Below are positions 24,228 through 33,137 of a DNA stretch of 36,436 bases, piece after piece. Every line of letters begins with the position of its first letter. Positions within the stretch are counted from its first letter, which is position 1. The notes beneath the pieces are model-generated. The model saw nothing but the letters and a program-made list of their open reading frames with translations, ran no database searches and was not told the origin of the DNA. Location of the stretch: positions 1 through 36,436 of the forward strand of contig CADAVS010000005.1 in assembly GCA_902791425.1 (NCBI GenBank), written 5' to 3'. Source of the stretch: an uncultured Ruminococcus sp. (GTDB lineage Bacteria; Bacillota; Clostridia; Monoglobales; Monoglobaceae). The position numbers and the translations under genes are program-made.

Positions 24228-24647
24228 TCAAATAATTTTTGAAGTATCTAAGTCCGTTATCATTTCGGTAAATACCTCCTTGCCGTCATCAAAAATTAAT
24301 TTCTTTTCCACTTCATTTATTCTTCGTATTATGCCTGTATATGTTTCAATTCTTCCGCCATCCTTGCGGGTATCAGGCACAAAATATGAAACTGTTATCT
24401 CCTTTTGCTTGTGGATATTCTCGCTTATCATTCTAAACTTAACATTCAATATTTCAAGTTCATATTCGCTGAGTTCAGGTTTGCCATCTGTTATACGCGC
24501 CGTTTCCTCTATGGCATCATTGTGTCCCGTCAAGGCGGCAAAGGGTGCAAACTGGGCGGCTCTGTCCGCTACTTTCATTTGCGGATGCTCAGTCGAAATA
24601 TGATGCGGCAAATCAATAATATCGCTGTAATCGTGTAAGTCCGTCAC
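24228..24647 (-). CDS. YolD-like protein
   Basis: A 139-residue YolD-family protein. The N-terminal motif ADRAAQFAPFAALTGHNDAIEE is typical of the clostridial type encoded with a UmuC-like polymerase. The C-terminal half is a small beta-rich domain (RIETYTGIIRRINEVEKKLIFDDGKEV). It overlaps the polymerase gene by 4 nt. YolD proteins have been suggested to be UmuD-like partners of translesion polymerases; no self-cleavage motif is visible here. Confidence 0.85.
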   Translation of the reverse strand: MTDLHDYSDIIDLPHHISTEHPQMKVADRAAQFAPFAALTGHNDAIEETARITDGKPELSEYELEILNVKFRMISENIHKQKEITVSYFVPDTRKDGGRIETYTGIIRRINEVEKKLIFDDGKEVFTEMITDLDTSKII

Positions 24648-26167
24648 GCCTTATGACCTCCTATCTGATTATTTCTCTCCATTGCGGTTGCTCCCTCTTG
24701 AAGATTCATTCCCTTAACAACTGCATTTTTGCCGTATCTCTTTTTTATTTTAACAATTGCCCTCTGAATATTCTTCTCACGCTTGAGATTATTTTCCTCC
24801 CGCTCCTCTTCCTTGCTAAGCTTATCATAATCAGTAAAGAAATCAAGCTGTCTGTATTCTTTTTTGGGCTTAACGTCTTTTTCAAGAATAACATTATTGG
24901 CTGTAATTGTCATCCTTCGCACAAGAAGGTCTTTGTTGACCTTTTCGTCAAAAAGCTCACTTACTGCCTCAGTCAGCTTTTTAGCCGATGAGGTATATCT
25001 TGCAAGGCTTTTTCTGCCTGTGGAATGCTTTGGCACAGCCCTGCCGTAACGGTCAGTTTTCGTCTCTCCTTTGTACTTGGCTCTTATTTTTGAATTTGTC
25101 AGATTTTCTATGTCATATCCCACATTTATTACAATTTGGTTTGTCACAAGATATTTTTCAACCAAGCTCAGTGCCAACAGTTCAGCCATCTCACGAATTA
25201 CCAGCTTGGCTTTTTCAAATTCATATGGTTCTTTCAGAACTTGCCCTGAGCTTATACTGTTGGTTTCAGGCTTGTACGCCTTTACATCTTCTATGGTGCA
25301 AGGCTCCCAACCCCATGCGTGGTCTATTAAAAGCTCGGCATTTACGCCAAACATTTTGTAAAGCAAATCCTCGTTATATATATTATTCTTTTTGCCTACC
25401 GAGCATTTAGCCACATCACCCATAGTGTAGATACCTGCCGCTTCAAGCTTTTTTGCATAGCCCGTTCCGACACGCCAAAAATCTGTTATCGGCTTATGTC
25501 CCCACAGCTTTTGGCGATAACTCATCTCGTCAAGTTCAGCAATTCTGACACCATACTCGTCTGGCTCTGTATGCTTTGCCTCTATATCCATAGCAATCTT
25601 TGCCAAATACATATTTGTGCCTATCCCTGCCGTTGCGGTTATCCCCGTTTCAGACAGAACATCTCTTATTATCATAATCGCTATTTCGCGTGCTGTCTTT
25701 TTATACATCTTTAAATATTTTGTTAAATCTATAAAGACTTCGTCTATGGAATATACGTGAATATCCTCGTGGGCAATATACTTAAGATAAATCTCATATA
25801 TGCGTGTGCTGTACTCCATATAAAAAGCCATTCTCGGCGGTGCAACAATATAATCAAGCTCCAATTCAGGTATGTCCTTCAGCTCTGTACTGTCATACGA
25901 CTTGCCCTTAAAACTTTTGAAATTTATTGCTTTTTTTCGCTTTGAGTTGACTTCCTTTACACGCTGCACTACCTCAAACAATCTTGCCCTGCCCGAAATT
26001 CCGTACGCCTTAAGCGAAGGAGTAACCGCCAAACATATAGTCTTTTCTGTTCTGGAAGAATCAGCAACCACAAGATTTGTAGTAAGAGGGTCCAAGCCTC
26101 TTTCAACGCACTCAACCGAGGCATAAAATGATTTTAAATCAATACACAAATATATTCTGTTTTCCAT
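24644..26167 (-). CDS. Y-family DNA polymerase, UmuC/UvrX type
   Basis: A 507-residue translesion polymerase. Palm-domain metal ligands are D10 (CIDLKSFYASVE, with Y15 as steric-gate region) and D142-E143 (YSIDEVFIDL). The fingers region reads LVVADSSRTEKTICLAVTPSLKAYG. The little-finger part is C-terminal, and a basic tail with KKEYRQLDFFTD, possibly a beta-clamp binding QLDFF motif, is near residue 440. The ATG at 26167 follows TAGGAGGAGG. No CGAACRNRYGTTYG-like LexA box was seen in the short gap to sigK. The YolD gene follows with an overlap. Such pairs occur on chromosomes and on mobile elements. Confidence 0.92.
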   Translation of the reverse strand: MENRIYLCIDLKSFYASVECVERGLDPLTTNLVVADSSRTEKTICLAVTPSLKAYGISGRARLFEVVQRVKEVNSKRKKAINFKSFKGKSYDSTELKDIPELELDYIVAPPRMAFYMEYSTRIYEIYLKYIAHEDIHVYSIDEVFIDLTKYLKMYKKTAREIAIMIIRDVLSETGITATAGIGTNMYLAKIAMDIEAKHTEPDEYGVRIAELDEMSYRQKLWGHKPITDFWRVGTGYAKKLEAAGIYTMGDVAKCSVGKKNNIYNEDLLYKMFGVNAELLIDHAWGWEPCTIEDVKAYKPETNSISSGQVLKEPYEFEKAKLVIREMAELLALSLVEKYLVTNQIVINVGYDIENLTNSKIRAKYKGETKTDRYGRAVPKHSTGRKSLARYTSSAKKLTEAVSELFDEKVNKDLLVRRMTITANNVILEKDVKPKKEYRQLDFFTDYDKLSKEEEREENNLKREKNIQRAIVKIKKRYGKNAVVKGMNLQEGATAMERNNQIGGHKA

Positions 26168-26269
26168 TTTTACGCCTCCTCCTATCTCTTTTATATATTA
26201 GACTTATTGTTATAATAGAACGAAAAATAAAATATAATATACTACTAATATTAAGGAGTGTTATATTAT

Positions 26270-26962
26270 ATGATATTTTCTTTTTTGGAAACAATACTAA
26301 ATTCTGTTACATTGCTTTTATCATATGTATCAAACGGTAATTCTTTTCCTAAGCCGCTGTCTGCAAAAGAAGAGAGGTATTACATAGAAAAATTCAGGCA
26401 GGGCGACAGGCACGCAAGAGAGGTTTTGATAGAACATAATCTAAGATTGGTGGCCCATATTGCAAAAAAATATACGGGGAGCGTGCGTGACGGAGAGGAT
26501 ATTATATCAATAGGCACAATCGGACTTATCAAGGGAATATCCAGCTTTGACCCAAGCAAAGGAACCCGTCTTGCAACATATGCGGCAAGGTGCGTGGAAA
26601 ACGAAATTTTGATGCTTATGCGTTCGAACAAGAAGACTCAGGGCGATGTATCCCTAAACGAAACCATCGGAACTGACAAAGAAGGAAATCAAATTATGCT
26701 GATAGATGTTATGAAAAATGACAGTGCCGACATTTTTGATGAAATCAACTTGGGAATACAAGTCAGGCAGCTGTACCAAAACCTGAAAGACGAACTTGAC
26801 GAACGAGAGCGAAAGGTAATCGTTATGCGTTATGGATTGGCAGACGGCAAGTGCTATACCCAAAACGAGGTCGCCCAACTCTTAAAAATTTCACGTTCTT
26901 ATGTTTCAAGAATTGAAAAAAAGGCCATAGAAAAACTCGGCAAAAATATAAAGGAACAATAA
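26270..26962 (+). CDS. sigK: RNA polymerase sigma factor, SigK-like (late mother-cell sporulation sigma)
   Basis: A 230-residue sigma-70 family factor that closely follows SigK: a short hydrophobic N-terminal pro-like segment (IFSFLETILNSVTLLLSYV), FPKPLSAKEERYY, EHNLRLVAHIAKKY, DGEDIISIGTIGLIKGI, TRLATYAARCVENEILM and the region 4.2 helix-turn-helix NEVAQLLKISRSYVSRIEKKA. I chose the ATG at 26270 since AAGGAG lies about 11 nt upstream; GTG 26258 overlaps that site. The gene is continuous, without a skin-type insertion. No clear sigma-E/K promoter was recognised upstream. SigE is a paralogue, but the N-terminus favours SigK. Confidence 0.88.
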   Translation: MIFSFLETILNSVTLLLSYVSNGNSFPKPLSAKEERYYIEKFRQGDRHAREVLIEHNLRLVAHIAKKYTGSVRDGEDIISIGTIGLIKGISSFDPSKGTRLATYAARCVENEILMLMRSNKKTQGDVSLNETIGTDKEGNQIMLIDVMKNDSADIFDEINLGIQVRQLYQNLKDELDERERKVIVMRYGLADGKCYTQNEVAQLLKISRSYVSRIEKKAIEKLGKNIKEQ

Positions 26963-26983
26963 ACAGATGTAATAATTTTGCGT

Positions 26984-27086
26984 GGCAATCCCTCATTTTG
27001 TGTAAAAATCAAATTAGCTCCAAAATGATTTTTATTATATCACCTTTGATGTCTTATATAGACCTTACACAAAATTCGGGATTGCC
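26984..27086. repeat. 103-bp element with 22-bp inverted ends between sigK and clpX
   Basis: The left end GGCAATCCC...GTGTAA (26984-27005) and the right end (27065-27086) are complementary in 20 of 22 positions, the two mismatches being adjacent. A second inner stem pairs AAAAATCA with TGATTTTT around a loop of about 14 nt. The element fills the convergent gap and ends 6 nt before the clpX stop. It may be a MITE-like insertion that now serves as a terminator. Confidence 0.7.
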
Positions 27087-27091
27087 TCAAA

Positions 27092-28393
27092 TTATCCTAC
27101 ACTTTTATCCTCACCTGATATAAGCTCTGTCTTAGTTGCAGGCTTTTGGGGTGGTTTTTTGTTGGTATTGTATGTTATATTTGGCTTTGAAGTTTTATCT
27201 ACACAGCCTTTATTAACAACAACCTTTTCTATTGTCGGGTCAGACGGAATGTCGTACATTATGTCAAGCATAATATCCTCTAATATAGTACGCAATCCGC
27301 GGGCCCCCGTCTTACGCTTAGCCGCAAGGTGAGCAATCGCGTGTATTGCCTCATCATCAAACTCAAGCTGAACTCCGTCCATATCAAGCATTGCTTTATA
27401 CTGCTTGGTCAATGCGTTTTTCGGCACCGTCAATATAGAGCATAACGCTTCCTCATTTAAAGAATCAAGGGTTGTCACAACAGGCAACCTGCCTATTAAC
27501 TCAGGTATAATACCAAATTTAAGCAAATCCTCAGGCTGTAAAAACTTGAGTATATCACCGCGGTTTTTGTCTTTTTTACTTTCAACCTTTGCACCAAAAC
27601 CGAGAGTCTTTTCGTTTATTCTGCTTTCGATTATTTTGTCTATTCCCTCAAAGGCACCGCCGCAGATAAACAAAATATTTGTTGTATCTATCTGTATAAA
27701 TTCCTGATGGGGATGCTTTCTTCCGCCTGTAGGAGGAACGGAGGCAACAGTTCCTTCAAGGATTTTCAGCAATGTCTGCTGAACGCCCTCACCGCTAACA
27801 TCTCTGGTAATAGACGGGTTTTCGGACTTTCTTGAGATTTTATCAATTTCATCAATGTAGATTATACCTTTTTCGGCAAGCTCAATATCATAATTAGCTG
27901 CCTGAATTAACTTCAAAAGGATATTTTCAACATCTTCTCCCACGTATCCCGCCTCAGTAAGAGAGGTTGCATCTGCAATTACAAATGGTACATTCAGCTT
28001 TTTTGCAAGCATTTGAGCCAAAAACGTCTTACCACAGCCTGTAGGTCCCAACATCAATATGTTGCTCTTTTGCAATTCTATGTCGTCAGGAACAGATTTT
28101 GAGTAAATACGTTTATAATGATTATAAATCGCAACACTCAACGCCTTTTTTGCGGCTTGCTGACCTATGATATACTCGTTCAAAAAAGCGTGTATTTCCG
28201 CAGGCTTTGGCACGTCTTTAAGCGACTCACTATCAAATGCTTTGTAGTCCTCCTTAAAGATTTCGACACACAAATCAACACATTCGTTGCAGATGAAGGC
28301 ACCCGGACCCTCAATTAAACGATTGACCTGCTCTTCCGTTTTGCCGCAGAATGAACAACGGCATACTTTATTTTCGTCAATTTTATTCGGCAT
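27092..28393 (-). CDS. clpX: ClpX, ATP-dependent unfoldase of ClpXP
   Basis: AAA+ unfoldase that feeds substrates to ClpP. The 433 residues have the N-terminal zinc-binding domain (C13, C16, C35, C38), Walker A GPTGCGKT at 116-123, Walker B YIDEID with D181-E182, and the ClpP-docking loop, here LGFGA ([10 protein letters not shown]). The C-terminal tail is Lys/Pro/Thr-rich. The ATG is 10 nt after the clpP stop. The cluster tig, clpP, clpX is one unit. Confidence 0.98.
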   Translation of the reverse strand: MPNKIDENKVCRCSFCGKTEEQVNRLIEGPGAFICNECVDLCVEIFKEDYKAFDSESLKDVPKPAEIHAFLNEYIIGQQAAKKALSVAIYNHYKRIYSKSVPDDIELQKSNILMLGPTGCGKTFLAQMLAKKLNVPFVIADATSLTEAGYVGEDVENILLKLIQAANYDIELAEKGIIYIDEIDKISRKSENPSITRDVSGEGVQQTLLKILEGTVASVPPTGGRKHPHQEFIQIDTTNILFICGGAFEGIDKIIESRINEKTLGFGAKVESKKDKNRGDILKFLQPEDLLKFGIIPELIGRLPVVTTLDSLNEEALCSILTVPKNALTKQYKAMLDMDGVQLEFDDEAIHAIAHLAAKRKTGARGLRTILEDIMLDIMYDIPSDPTIEKVVVNKGCVDKTSKPNITYNTNKKPPQKPATKTELISGEDKSVG

Positions 28394-28403
28394 AGATATT
28401 CCC

Positions 28404-29000
28404 CTATCTGTTGGTTACTATCTTGTCAATAAGACCATATTTAACAGCAGTTTCAGCGTCCATAAAGTTATCACGCTCCGTATCGGCTTTGATAACGTCT
28501 AAAGGCTGACCTGTGTTTTTACTTAAAATATTATTCAAATTATCTTTGATTTTCAACATTCTCTCAACGTGAATTTTCATATCAGTTGCCTGACCTTGCG
28601 TTCCGCCAAGAGGCTGATGAATCATAATTTCACTGTTAGGAAGAGCAAATCTCTTGCCCTTTGCACCTGATGAGAGCAGAAAAGCACCCATAGAAGCCGC
28701 CATACCTACACAAATAGTTGATACATCGGCTTTTGTATACTGCATCGTGTCATAGATTGCCATACCCGCTGTAACAGAGCCGCCGGGACTGTTGATGTAA
28801 AGATTGATGTCCTTATCGGGGTCTTCACTGTCAAGGAAAAGAAGCTGAGCAACAACAAGACTTGCTGTTACATCATTTACCTCGTCTGACAAAAATATAA
28901 TTCTGTCCTTTAATAGACGTGAAAAAATGTCATACGAGCGTTCGCCTCTGCTTGTCTGTTCGATTACATACGGAATCATACTACTTCTAAAATTATCCAT
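28404..29000 (-). CDS. clpP: ClpP protease subunit
   Basis: Serine protease forming the double-heptamer chamber of ClpXP. 198 residues; catalytic triad S103 (GMAASMGAF), H128 (MIHQPLGG) and D173 (ADTERDNFM) at standard spacing. The N-terminus [16 protein letters not shown] is typical and follows a GGAGGACATATTT site. Located between tig and clpX. No CtsR or CIRCE-like operator was seen in the 110-nt gap after tig. Confidence 0.98.
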   Translation of the reverse strand: MDNFRSSMIPYVIEQTSRGERSYDIFSRLLKDRIIFLSDEVNDVTASLVVAQLLFLDSEDPDKDINLYINSPGGSVTAGMAIYDTMQYTKADVSTICVGMAASMGAFLLSSGAKGKRFALPNSEIMIHQPLGGTQGQATDMKIHVERMLKIKDNLNNILSKNTGQPLDVIKADTERDNFMDAETAVKYGLIDKIVTNR

Positions 29001-29053
29001 AATAAATATGTCCTCCTTTACAAATTTTTATAATAAATTTTAATATAGTAGAA

Positions 29054-29086
29054 AGGTTGACTTGGATAATATATCCAAATCAACCT
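29054..29086 (-). terminator. Hairpin between tig and clpP
   Basis: A 15-bp stem with one mismatch, AGGTTGACTTGGATA (29054-29068) against 29072-29086, with a 3-nt loop. On the minus strand it lies 24 nt past the tig stop but has only a weak T-tract (CCTTTCTACT). It overlaps the palindrome CTGTATATATACAG (29085-29098). It may be a partial terminator or mRNA-processing hairpin that sets the tig/clpP ratio. Confidence 0.5.
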
Positions 29087-29110
29087 GTATATATACAGTC
29101 TTTTCTGAGA

Positions 29111-30388
29111 TTATTTAAAATCTGCGTTGTCAACAAGGAACTGAATTGTCTTTTGAGCCTTAATTCTCTCTTTAACGTCAACCTCATTTATATACTTTTT
29201 GATGTCCTCAACCTTCATACCGTTCTGCTCAGCCAAGTTGTTGTATTCCTTTTCAACATCAGCATCAGTTGCTTCGATATTTTCAACCTCGCAAACCTTT
29301 TCAAGTATGAGCGATGTCTTAACATTCTTAGTTGCTTCTTCTTTATACTGTTCCTTGAATGTGTCAACGGTAAAGCCTGTGTACTTCATATACTGTTCAA
29401 GGTTCAAGCCCTGATAACGCAACTGCATATCAAAGTCACGAATCATCTTTTCAATCTGAGAATTAATCATAGCCTCAGGAATATCAATTTCTGTATTGTC
29501 ACATACAGCCTTAACTACATTTTCTTCAGTTTCGTGCTTTGCCTTTTCCTTGCCTGCGGCAGAAAGCTTTTCTTTAACGTCTTTCTTTAAATCCTCAAGA
29601 GTGTCAAATTCGCTGACATCTTTTGCAAACTCGTCATCAAGCTCAGGTAATTCCTTAAACTTGATAGCATTAATCTTTACTTTAAATACAGCAGCCTTAC
29701 CCTTGAGGTCTTCAGCGTGATATTCTTCAGGGAATGTAACATTTACTTCAACATCCTCGCCTGTGTTCTTGCCTATAAGCTGGTCCTCAAAGCCGGGGAT
29801 AAACTGTCCTGAACCGATAGTGAGGTCGTAGCCCTCTCCCTTACCGCCTTCAAATGCAACACCATCAACAAAGCCTTCGTAATCAATGTTTGCAATGTCA
29901 TCCTTCTGAACGGCTCTGTCCTCAACAGTAACCATTCTTGAATTTCTTTCACGCATTTTTTCGATTTCTGCGTCAACATCCTTCTTAAGAGTGCGGTGGC
30001 TAACCTTATCAGCCTTTACACCCTTGTAAGTACCAAGCTCAAATTCAGGCTTAACTGTAACCTTTGCTGTAAAAGTAATACCGTTTTCCTTGCTGATTTC
30101 GCCCTTGATATCAATTTCAGGCTGGTCCACAGGGAAGATATTATTTTCTTCAACTGCTTTATCATATGCATCCGGAAGAACAATGTTTATCGCATCTTCA
30201 TAAAAAATTTCAGCACCGTAATATTTTTCAATTATTTTTCTGGGAGCCTTACCCTTACGAAAGCCCTGCACGTTAATTTTGCCCACATTCTTTTTGTAAG
30301 CCTTTTCAATTCCTGTTTCAAATTCCTCAGCCGATACAGAAAACTCAAAACTTACAACATTCTTATCGACTTTTTCTACTGTACTCAT
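29111..30388 (-). CDS. tig: Trigger factor
   Basis: Ribosome-associated chaperone and peptidyl-prolyl isomerase. 425 residues: the ribosome-binding domain with GFRKGKAP at 42-49, a central FKBP-type domain (DIANIDYEGFVDGVAFEGG ... FIPGFEDQLIG ... VTFPEEYHAEDLKGKAAVF) and the long helical C-terminal chaperone domain. First gene before clpP and clpX, read from the promoter at 30448-30475. Confidence 0.98.
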   Translation of the reverse strand: MSTVEKVDKNVVSFEFSVSAEEFETGIEKAYKKNVGKINVQGFRKGKAPRKIIEKYYGAEIFYEDAINIVLPDAYDKAVEENNIFPVDQPEIDIKGEISKENGITFTAKVTVKPEFELGTYKGVKADKVSHRTLKKDVDAEIEKMRERNSRMVTVEDRAVQKDDIANIDYEGFVDGVAFEGGKGEGYDLTIGSGQFIPGFEDQLIGKNTGEDVEVNVTFPEEYHAEDLKGKAAVFKVKINAIKFKELPELDDEFAKDVSEFDTLEDLKKDVKEKLSAAGKEKAKHETEENVVKAVCDNTEIDIPEAMINSQIEKMIRDFDMQLRYQGLNLEQYMKYTGFTVDTFKEQYKEEATKNVKTSLILEKVCEVENIEATDADVEKEYNNLAEQNGMKVEDIKKYINEVDVKERIKAQKTIQFLVDNADFK

Positions 30389-30447
30389 CTAAACATTCCT
30401 CTCTGCTTAAAAAATATATAAACAGCTACTCATAGCATAACGTAATC

Positions 30448-30475
30448 ATTATATCATAAAAATTTCAAAAATCAA
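30448..30475 (-). promoter_or_regulatory. tig-clpP-clpX promoter
   Basis: On the minus strand TTGATT (plus 30470-30475), 16 nt, TATAAT (30448-30453), about 60 nt upstream of the tig ATG. Confidence 0.65.
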
Positions 30476-30507
30476 GTATTTTTAAGATTAATTTTTAATT
30501 TTCAGCA

Positions 30508-31215
30508 TTATGACAGCCTATTAATTAAAATGGGAGTAAAATTTAGGTAATCACACGAAACGAGCCGAAGTTTTATATTATCATATGTTCCCACAGGGGC
30601 GTGGGCGTGGGCTGCGGCGTGCAAATGTCCGAAAACACATTCCGAAACTTTGTACTCCTTCATTATATTCAAGAAGTCGGAATTTATATTGTTTTTATCT
30701 ATTGGCGGATAATGCATTGCAACAATAATTTCATTTGGTTTTAACGCCTTTGCACTCTCAAGAGATAAAATAAGCCGTTGCTTTTCCCTCTCAAATATCT
30801 TTCTGTCATCGTTCTTTGACTCTGCTGAAGGTATTATCCAGCCCCTTGTTCCGCATACGGCTGTGCCGTTGTAGAAATATGCAGAATTTTGCAGAATTTC
30901 AATTGTGTCGAAGCTATTTCTCTCAAGAAAGAGTCGCATTTTATTTTGTGTTGTCCACCAATAATCGTGATTACCCTTTAAAATCAACTTTCTGCCGTTT
31001 AGGCTGTTTATGTATTCAAAGTCGAACACAGCATCATCAATATATGTTGCCCCGGAAATATCACCAGGAATAACCACGATATCCTCATCCGTTATAATAC
31101 TGTTCCACCGAGACTTCATTTTTTCGGTATAGTCCTCCCATTTACTGCCAAATACGTCCATTGGCTTATCACCGCCCAAGGACAGGTGTAAATCGGATAT
31201 TGCAAAGATTGCCAT
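30508..31215 (-). CDS. Calcineurin-like metallophosphoesterase
   Basis: A 235-residue single-domain phosphoesterase with all family metal motifs: SDLHLS (D7, H9), PGDISG, KGNHDYWW, AMHYPP and FGHLHAA. There is no signal peptide or extra domain, so it is cytosolic. It starts 4 nt after argH and is co-transcribed. This type (YkuE/Icc-like, with GNHDYWW) has no assigned substrate that I can support. Confidence 0.9.
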   Translation of the reverse strand: MAIFAISDLHLSLGGDKPMDVFGSKWEDYTEKMKSRWNSIITDEDIVVIPGDISGATYIDDAVFDFEYINSLNGRKLILKGNHDYWWTTQNKMRLFLERNSFDTIEILQNSAYFYNGTAVCGTRGWIIPSAESKNDDRKIFEREKQRLILSLESAKALKPNEIIVAMHYPPIDKNNINSDFLNIMKEYKVSECVFGHLHAAAHAHAPVGTYDNIKLRLVSCDYLNFTPILINRLS

Positions 31216-31219
31216 ACAA

Positions 31220-32587
31220 TCAATCCTTTTTATAGTTATCTATTATTTTCCTCATTGTGTCCATTGCTGGCCCGCCAACGAGTTTTCTCTGATTTACGCA
31301 GGTTTCAAGTGATATTTCTGAATAGATATCCTCGTCTATCAATTCGGAAAAGCCTTTCAGCTCCTCAAGAGAAAGTGCATCTATTACGGTATTCTTTTCG
31401 ATACAGTAAGCAACAAGTCTGCCCACAACAGCGTGAGCATCACGGAAAGGCAAGCCGTGTTTAACCAAATAATCGGCAACGTCTGTGGCATTTGTAAAAC
31501 CGCCCTTTGCACCTTGAAGCATAGCGTCTTTTTTGATTTTCATAGTAGAGAGCATCTTTGAGAACACAGGCAAGCACATCTTTACCGTATCAATTGCATC
31601 AAATATTTGCTCCTTATCCTCCTGCATATCCTTGTTGTAGGCAAGGGGTATTCCCTTCATCATTGTCAAAAGTCCCATAAGCGAGCCGTACACTCTGCCC
31701 GACTTGCCTCTGACAAGCTCTGCCACGTCAGGATTTTTCTTTTGAGGCATAATGCTTGAACCTGTGCTGTATGCGTCGTCTAAATCAATAAAGCCAAATT
31801 CATTGGAGCTCCATAATATTATCTCCTCTGAAAAACGTGAAAGGTGTGTCATTATCATAGACAAGTCAAAGGCGAGTTCACAAACAAAGTCACGGTCTGA
31901 CACGCCGTCAAGGCTGTTAAGTGTAACGCCGTCAAAGCCTAACCTTTCAGCCACAAATTCGCGGTCAAGGGGATATGTTGTACCTGCCAAAGCACCACTG
32001 CCGAGAGGCATAACATTCAGCCTCTTTCTGCAGTCCATTAGCCGACTGCAATCTCTGTTCAGCATCTCATAGTATGCCATAACGTGATGTGCCAGTGTAA
32101 TCGGCTGTGCCTTTTGCAAATGTGTATATCCCGGCATTATAGTATCAAGATTATTCTCTGCAATATCAAGCAAAGTCTTTTTCAGTTCCTCACAGAGAGC
32201 ATATATTTCGTCTATTTGTGCCCGCAAATACATTCTTGTATCAAGAGCCACCTGGTCGTTTCTGCTTCTGCCTGTATGCAAGCGTTTGCCCACATCGCCT
32301 ATCCTTGATATAAGGATAGTTTCTATATTCATATGAATATCCTCAGCATCAATTAAGAACTCCACTTTTCCGTCATCAATATCCTTTTTGATTTCAGTAA
32401 GAGTTTTAACGATTAATTCAGCGTCATTTTTATCTATTATCCCTTGTCTGCCAAGCATCTCAGCGTGAGCCATACTGCCTTCGATATCCTGAACATACAT
32501 ACGGGAGTCAAATCTGATTGACGAGTTAAAATCGTCTACAAGTGTATCGGTTGCCTTTGAAAAGCGACCACCCCAAAGTTTAGCCAT
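31220..32587 (-). CDS. argH: Argininosuccinate lyase
   Basis: Last step of arginine synthesis: splits argininosuccinate to arginine and fumarate. 455 residues from the ATG at 32587 ([14 protein letters not shown]), with AAAGGA upstream; the frame runs open to 32650, but those residues are not family-like. The fumarase/aspartase signature [12 protein letters not shown] is near residue 275, with [12 protein letters not shown] and [10 protein letters not shown] earlier. argG is not adjacent in this window. The promoter at 32622-32650 fits this start. Confidence 0.97.
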   Translation of the reverse strand: MAKLWGGRFSKATDTLVDDFNSSIRFDSRMYVQDIEGSMAHAEMLGRQGIIDKNDAELIVKTLTEIKKDIDDGKVEFLIDAEDIHMNIETILISRIGDVGKRLHTGRSRNDQVALDTRMYLRAQIDEIYALCEELKKTLLDIAENNLDTIMPGYTHLQKAQPITLAHHVMAYYEMLNRDCSRLMDCRKRLNVMPLGSGALAGTTYPLDREFVAERLGFDGVTLNSLDGVSDRDFVCELAFDLSMIMTHLSRFSEEIILWSSNEFGFIDLDDAYSTGSSIMPQKKNPDVAELVRGKSGRVYGSLMGLLTMMKGIPLAYNKDMQEDKEQIFDAIDTVKMCLPVFSKMLSTMKIKKDAMLQGAKGGFTNATDVADYLVKHGLPFRDAHAVVGRLVAYCIEKNTVIDALSLEELKGFSELIDEDIYSEISLETCVNQRKLVGGPAMDTMRKIIDNYKKD

Positions 32588-32621
32588 AATTAAAAATCCT
32601 TTCCTGCAATTATATTTTATA

Positions 32622-32650
32622 ATTCTATCACATTGAGCCAAAACCGTCAA
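32622..32650 (-). promoter_or_regulatory. argH promoter
   Basis: On the minus strand TTGACG (plus 32645-32650), 17 nt, TAGAAT (32622-32627), 35 nt upstream of the argH ATG. This supports the start at 32587, because the longer reading would begin at the -35 box. No clear ArgR box was recognised. Confidence 0.7.
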
Positions 32651-32730
32651 GCCAAAACTAAATCAGGATATCTAAATCAGGATACGATATTTTAAATTTT
32701 CAAATTTTTCAAATTTTTTTTAAAAAAGTG

Positions 32731-32759
32731 TTGACAAACCTAAATAAATATGTTATTAT
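32731..32759 (+). promoter_or_regulatory. tRNA-Tyr promoter
   Basis: Consensus TTGACA (32731-32736), 17 nt, TATTAT (32754-32759), ending 16 nt before the mature tRNA. Confidence 0.8.
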
Positions 32760-32775
32760 ATCAGAGTTGCGAAAC

Positions 32776-32860
32776 GGAGGGGTTCCCGAGTGGCCAAAGG
32801 GGGCAGACTGTAAATCTGTTGCTTCTTGCTTCGATGGTTCGAATCCATCTCCCTCCACCA
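32776..32860 (+). tRNA. tRNA-Tyr (anticodon GTA)
   Basis: 85 nt with encoded CCA. The acceptor stem is GGAGGGG against TCCCTCC with discriminator A. The anticodon arm reads CAGACTGTAAATCTG with GTA in the loop; a long variable arm (TTGCTTCTTGCTTCG region) is typical of bacterial tRNA-Tyr. The T arm is GATGGTTCGAATCCATC. A promoter lies before it and a terminator after it, so it is a single-gene unit. Confidence 0.96.
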
Positions 32861-32863
32861 AAT

Positions 32864-32899
32864 AAGAACCTCAAGGTTGATAGAAGCCTTGAGGTTCTT
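32864..32899 (+). terminator. Terminator after tRNA-Tyr
   Basis: AAGAACCTCAAGG (32864-32876), 10-nt loop, CCTTGAGGTTCTT (32887-32899): perfect 13-bp stem followed by GCTTTATATTT. It starts 3 nt after the tRNA CCA. Confidence 0.85.
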
Positions 32900-33137
32900 G
32901 CTTTATATTTCGGTTTCAAAGAAACCCTTTGCTTATGCAGTTTTTAGAATACTTCGTGTAAAAGTGCTGTTTTATGTAGATAATTTGCGTTCATCCACGG
33001 CACCTTTTTTATGGCTTTTTCAGTCGGAAATATCCGTTATGCCGAAAAAATGAAAACGCAATTTTTAGCCATCTTTATCTGTCATAGCACAGCTTAGAGT
33101 GATTACATCATGTTGTATTAGCATTATGCTTATGTGG
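32900..33137. other. Gene-free interval at the start of the accessory region
   Basis: I see no gene, promoter, RNA or repeat here. Short open frames have no ribosome binding site or family resemblance. No second copy of the tRNA-Tyr 3' end (attachment-site remnant) was found here or further right. Confidence 0.5.

Noticed and set aside
26168-26269. LexA box for the UmuC-type polymerase
   Set aside because: No CGAACRNRYGTTYG-like or GAAC-N4-GTTC palindrome occurs in the sigK/polymerase gap.
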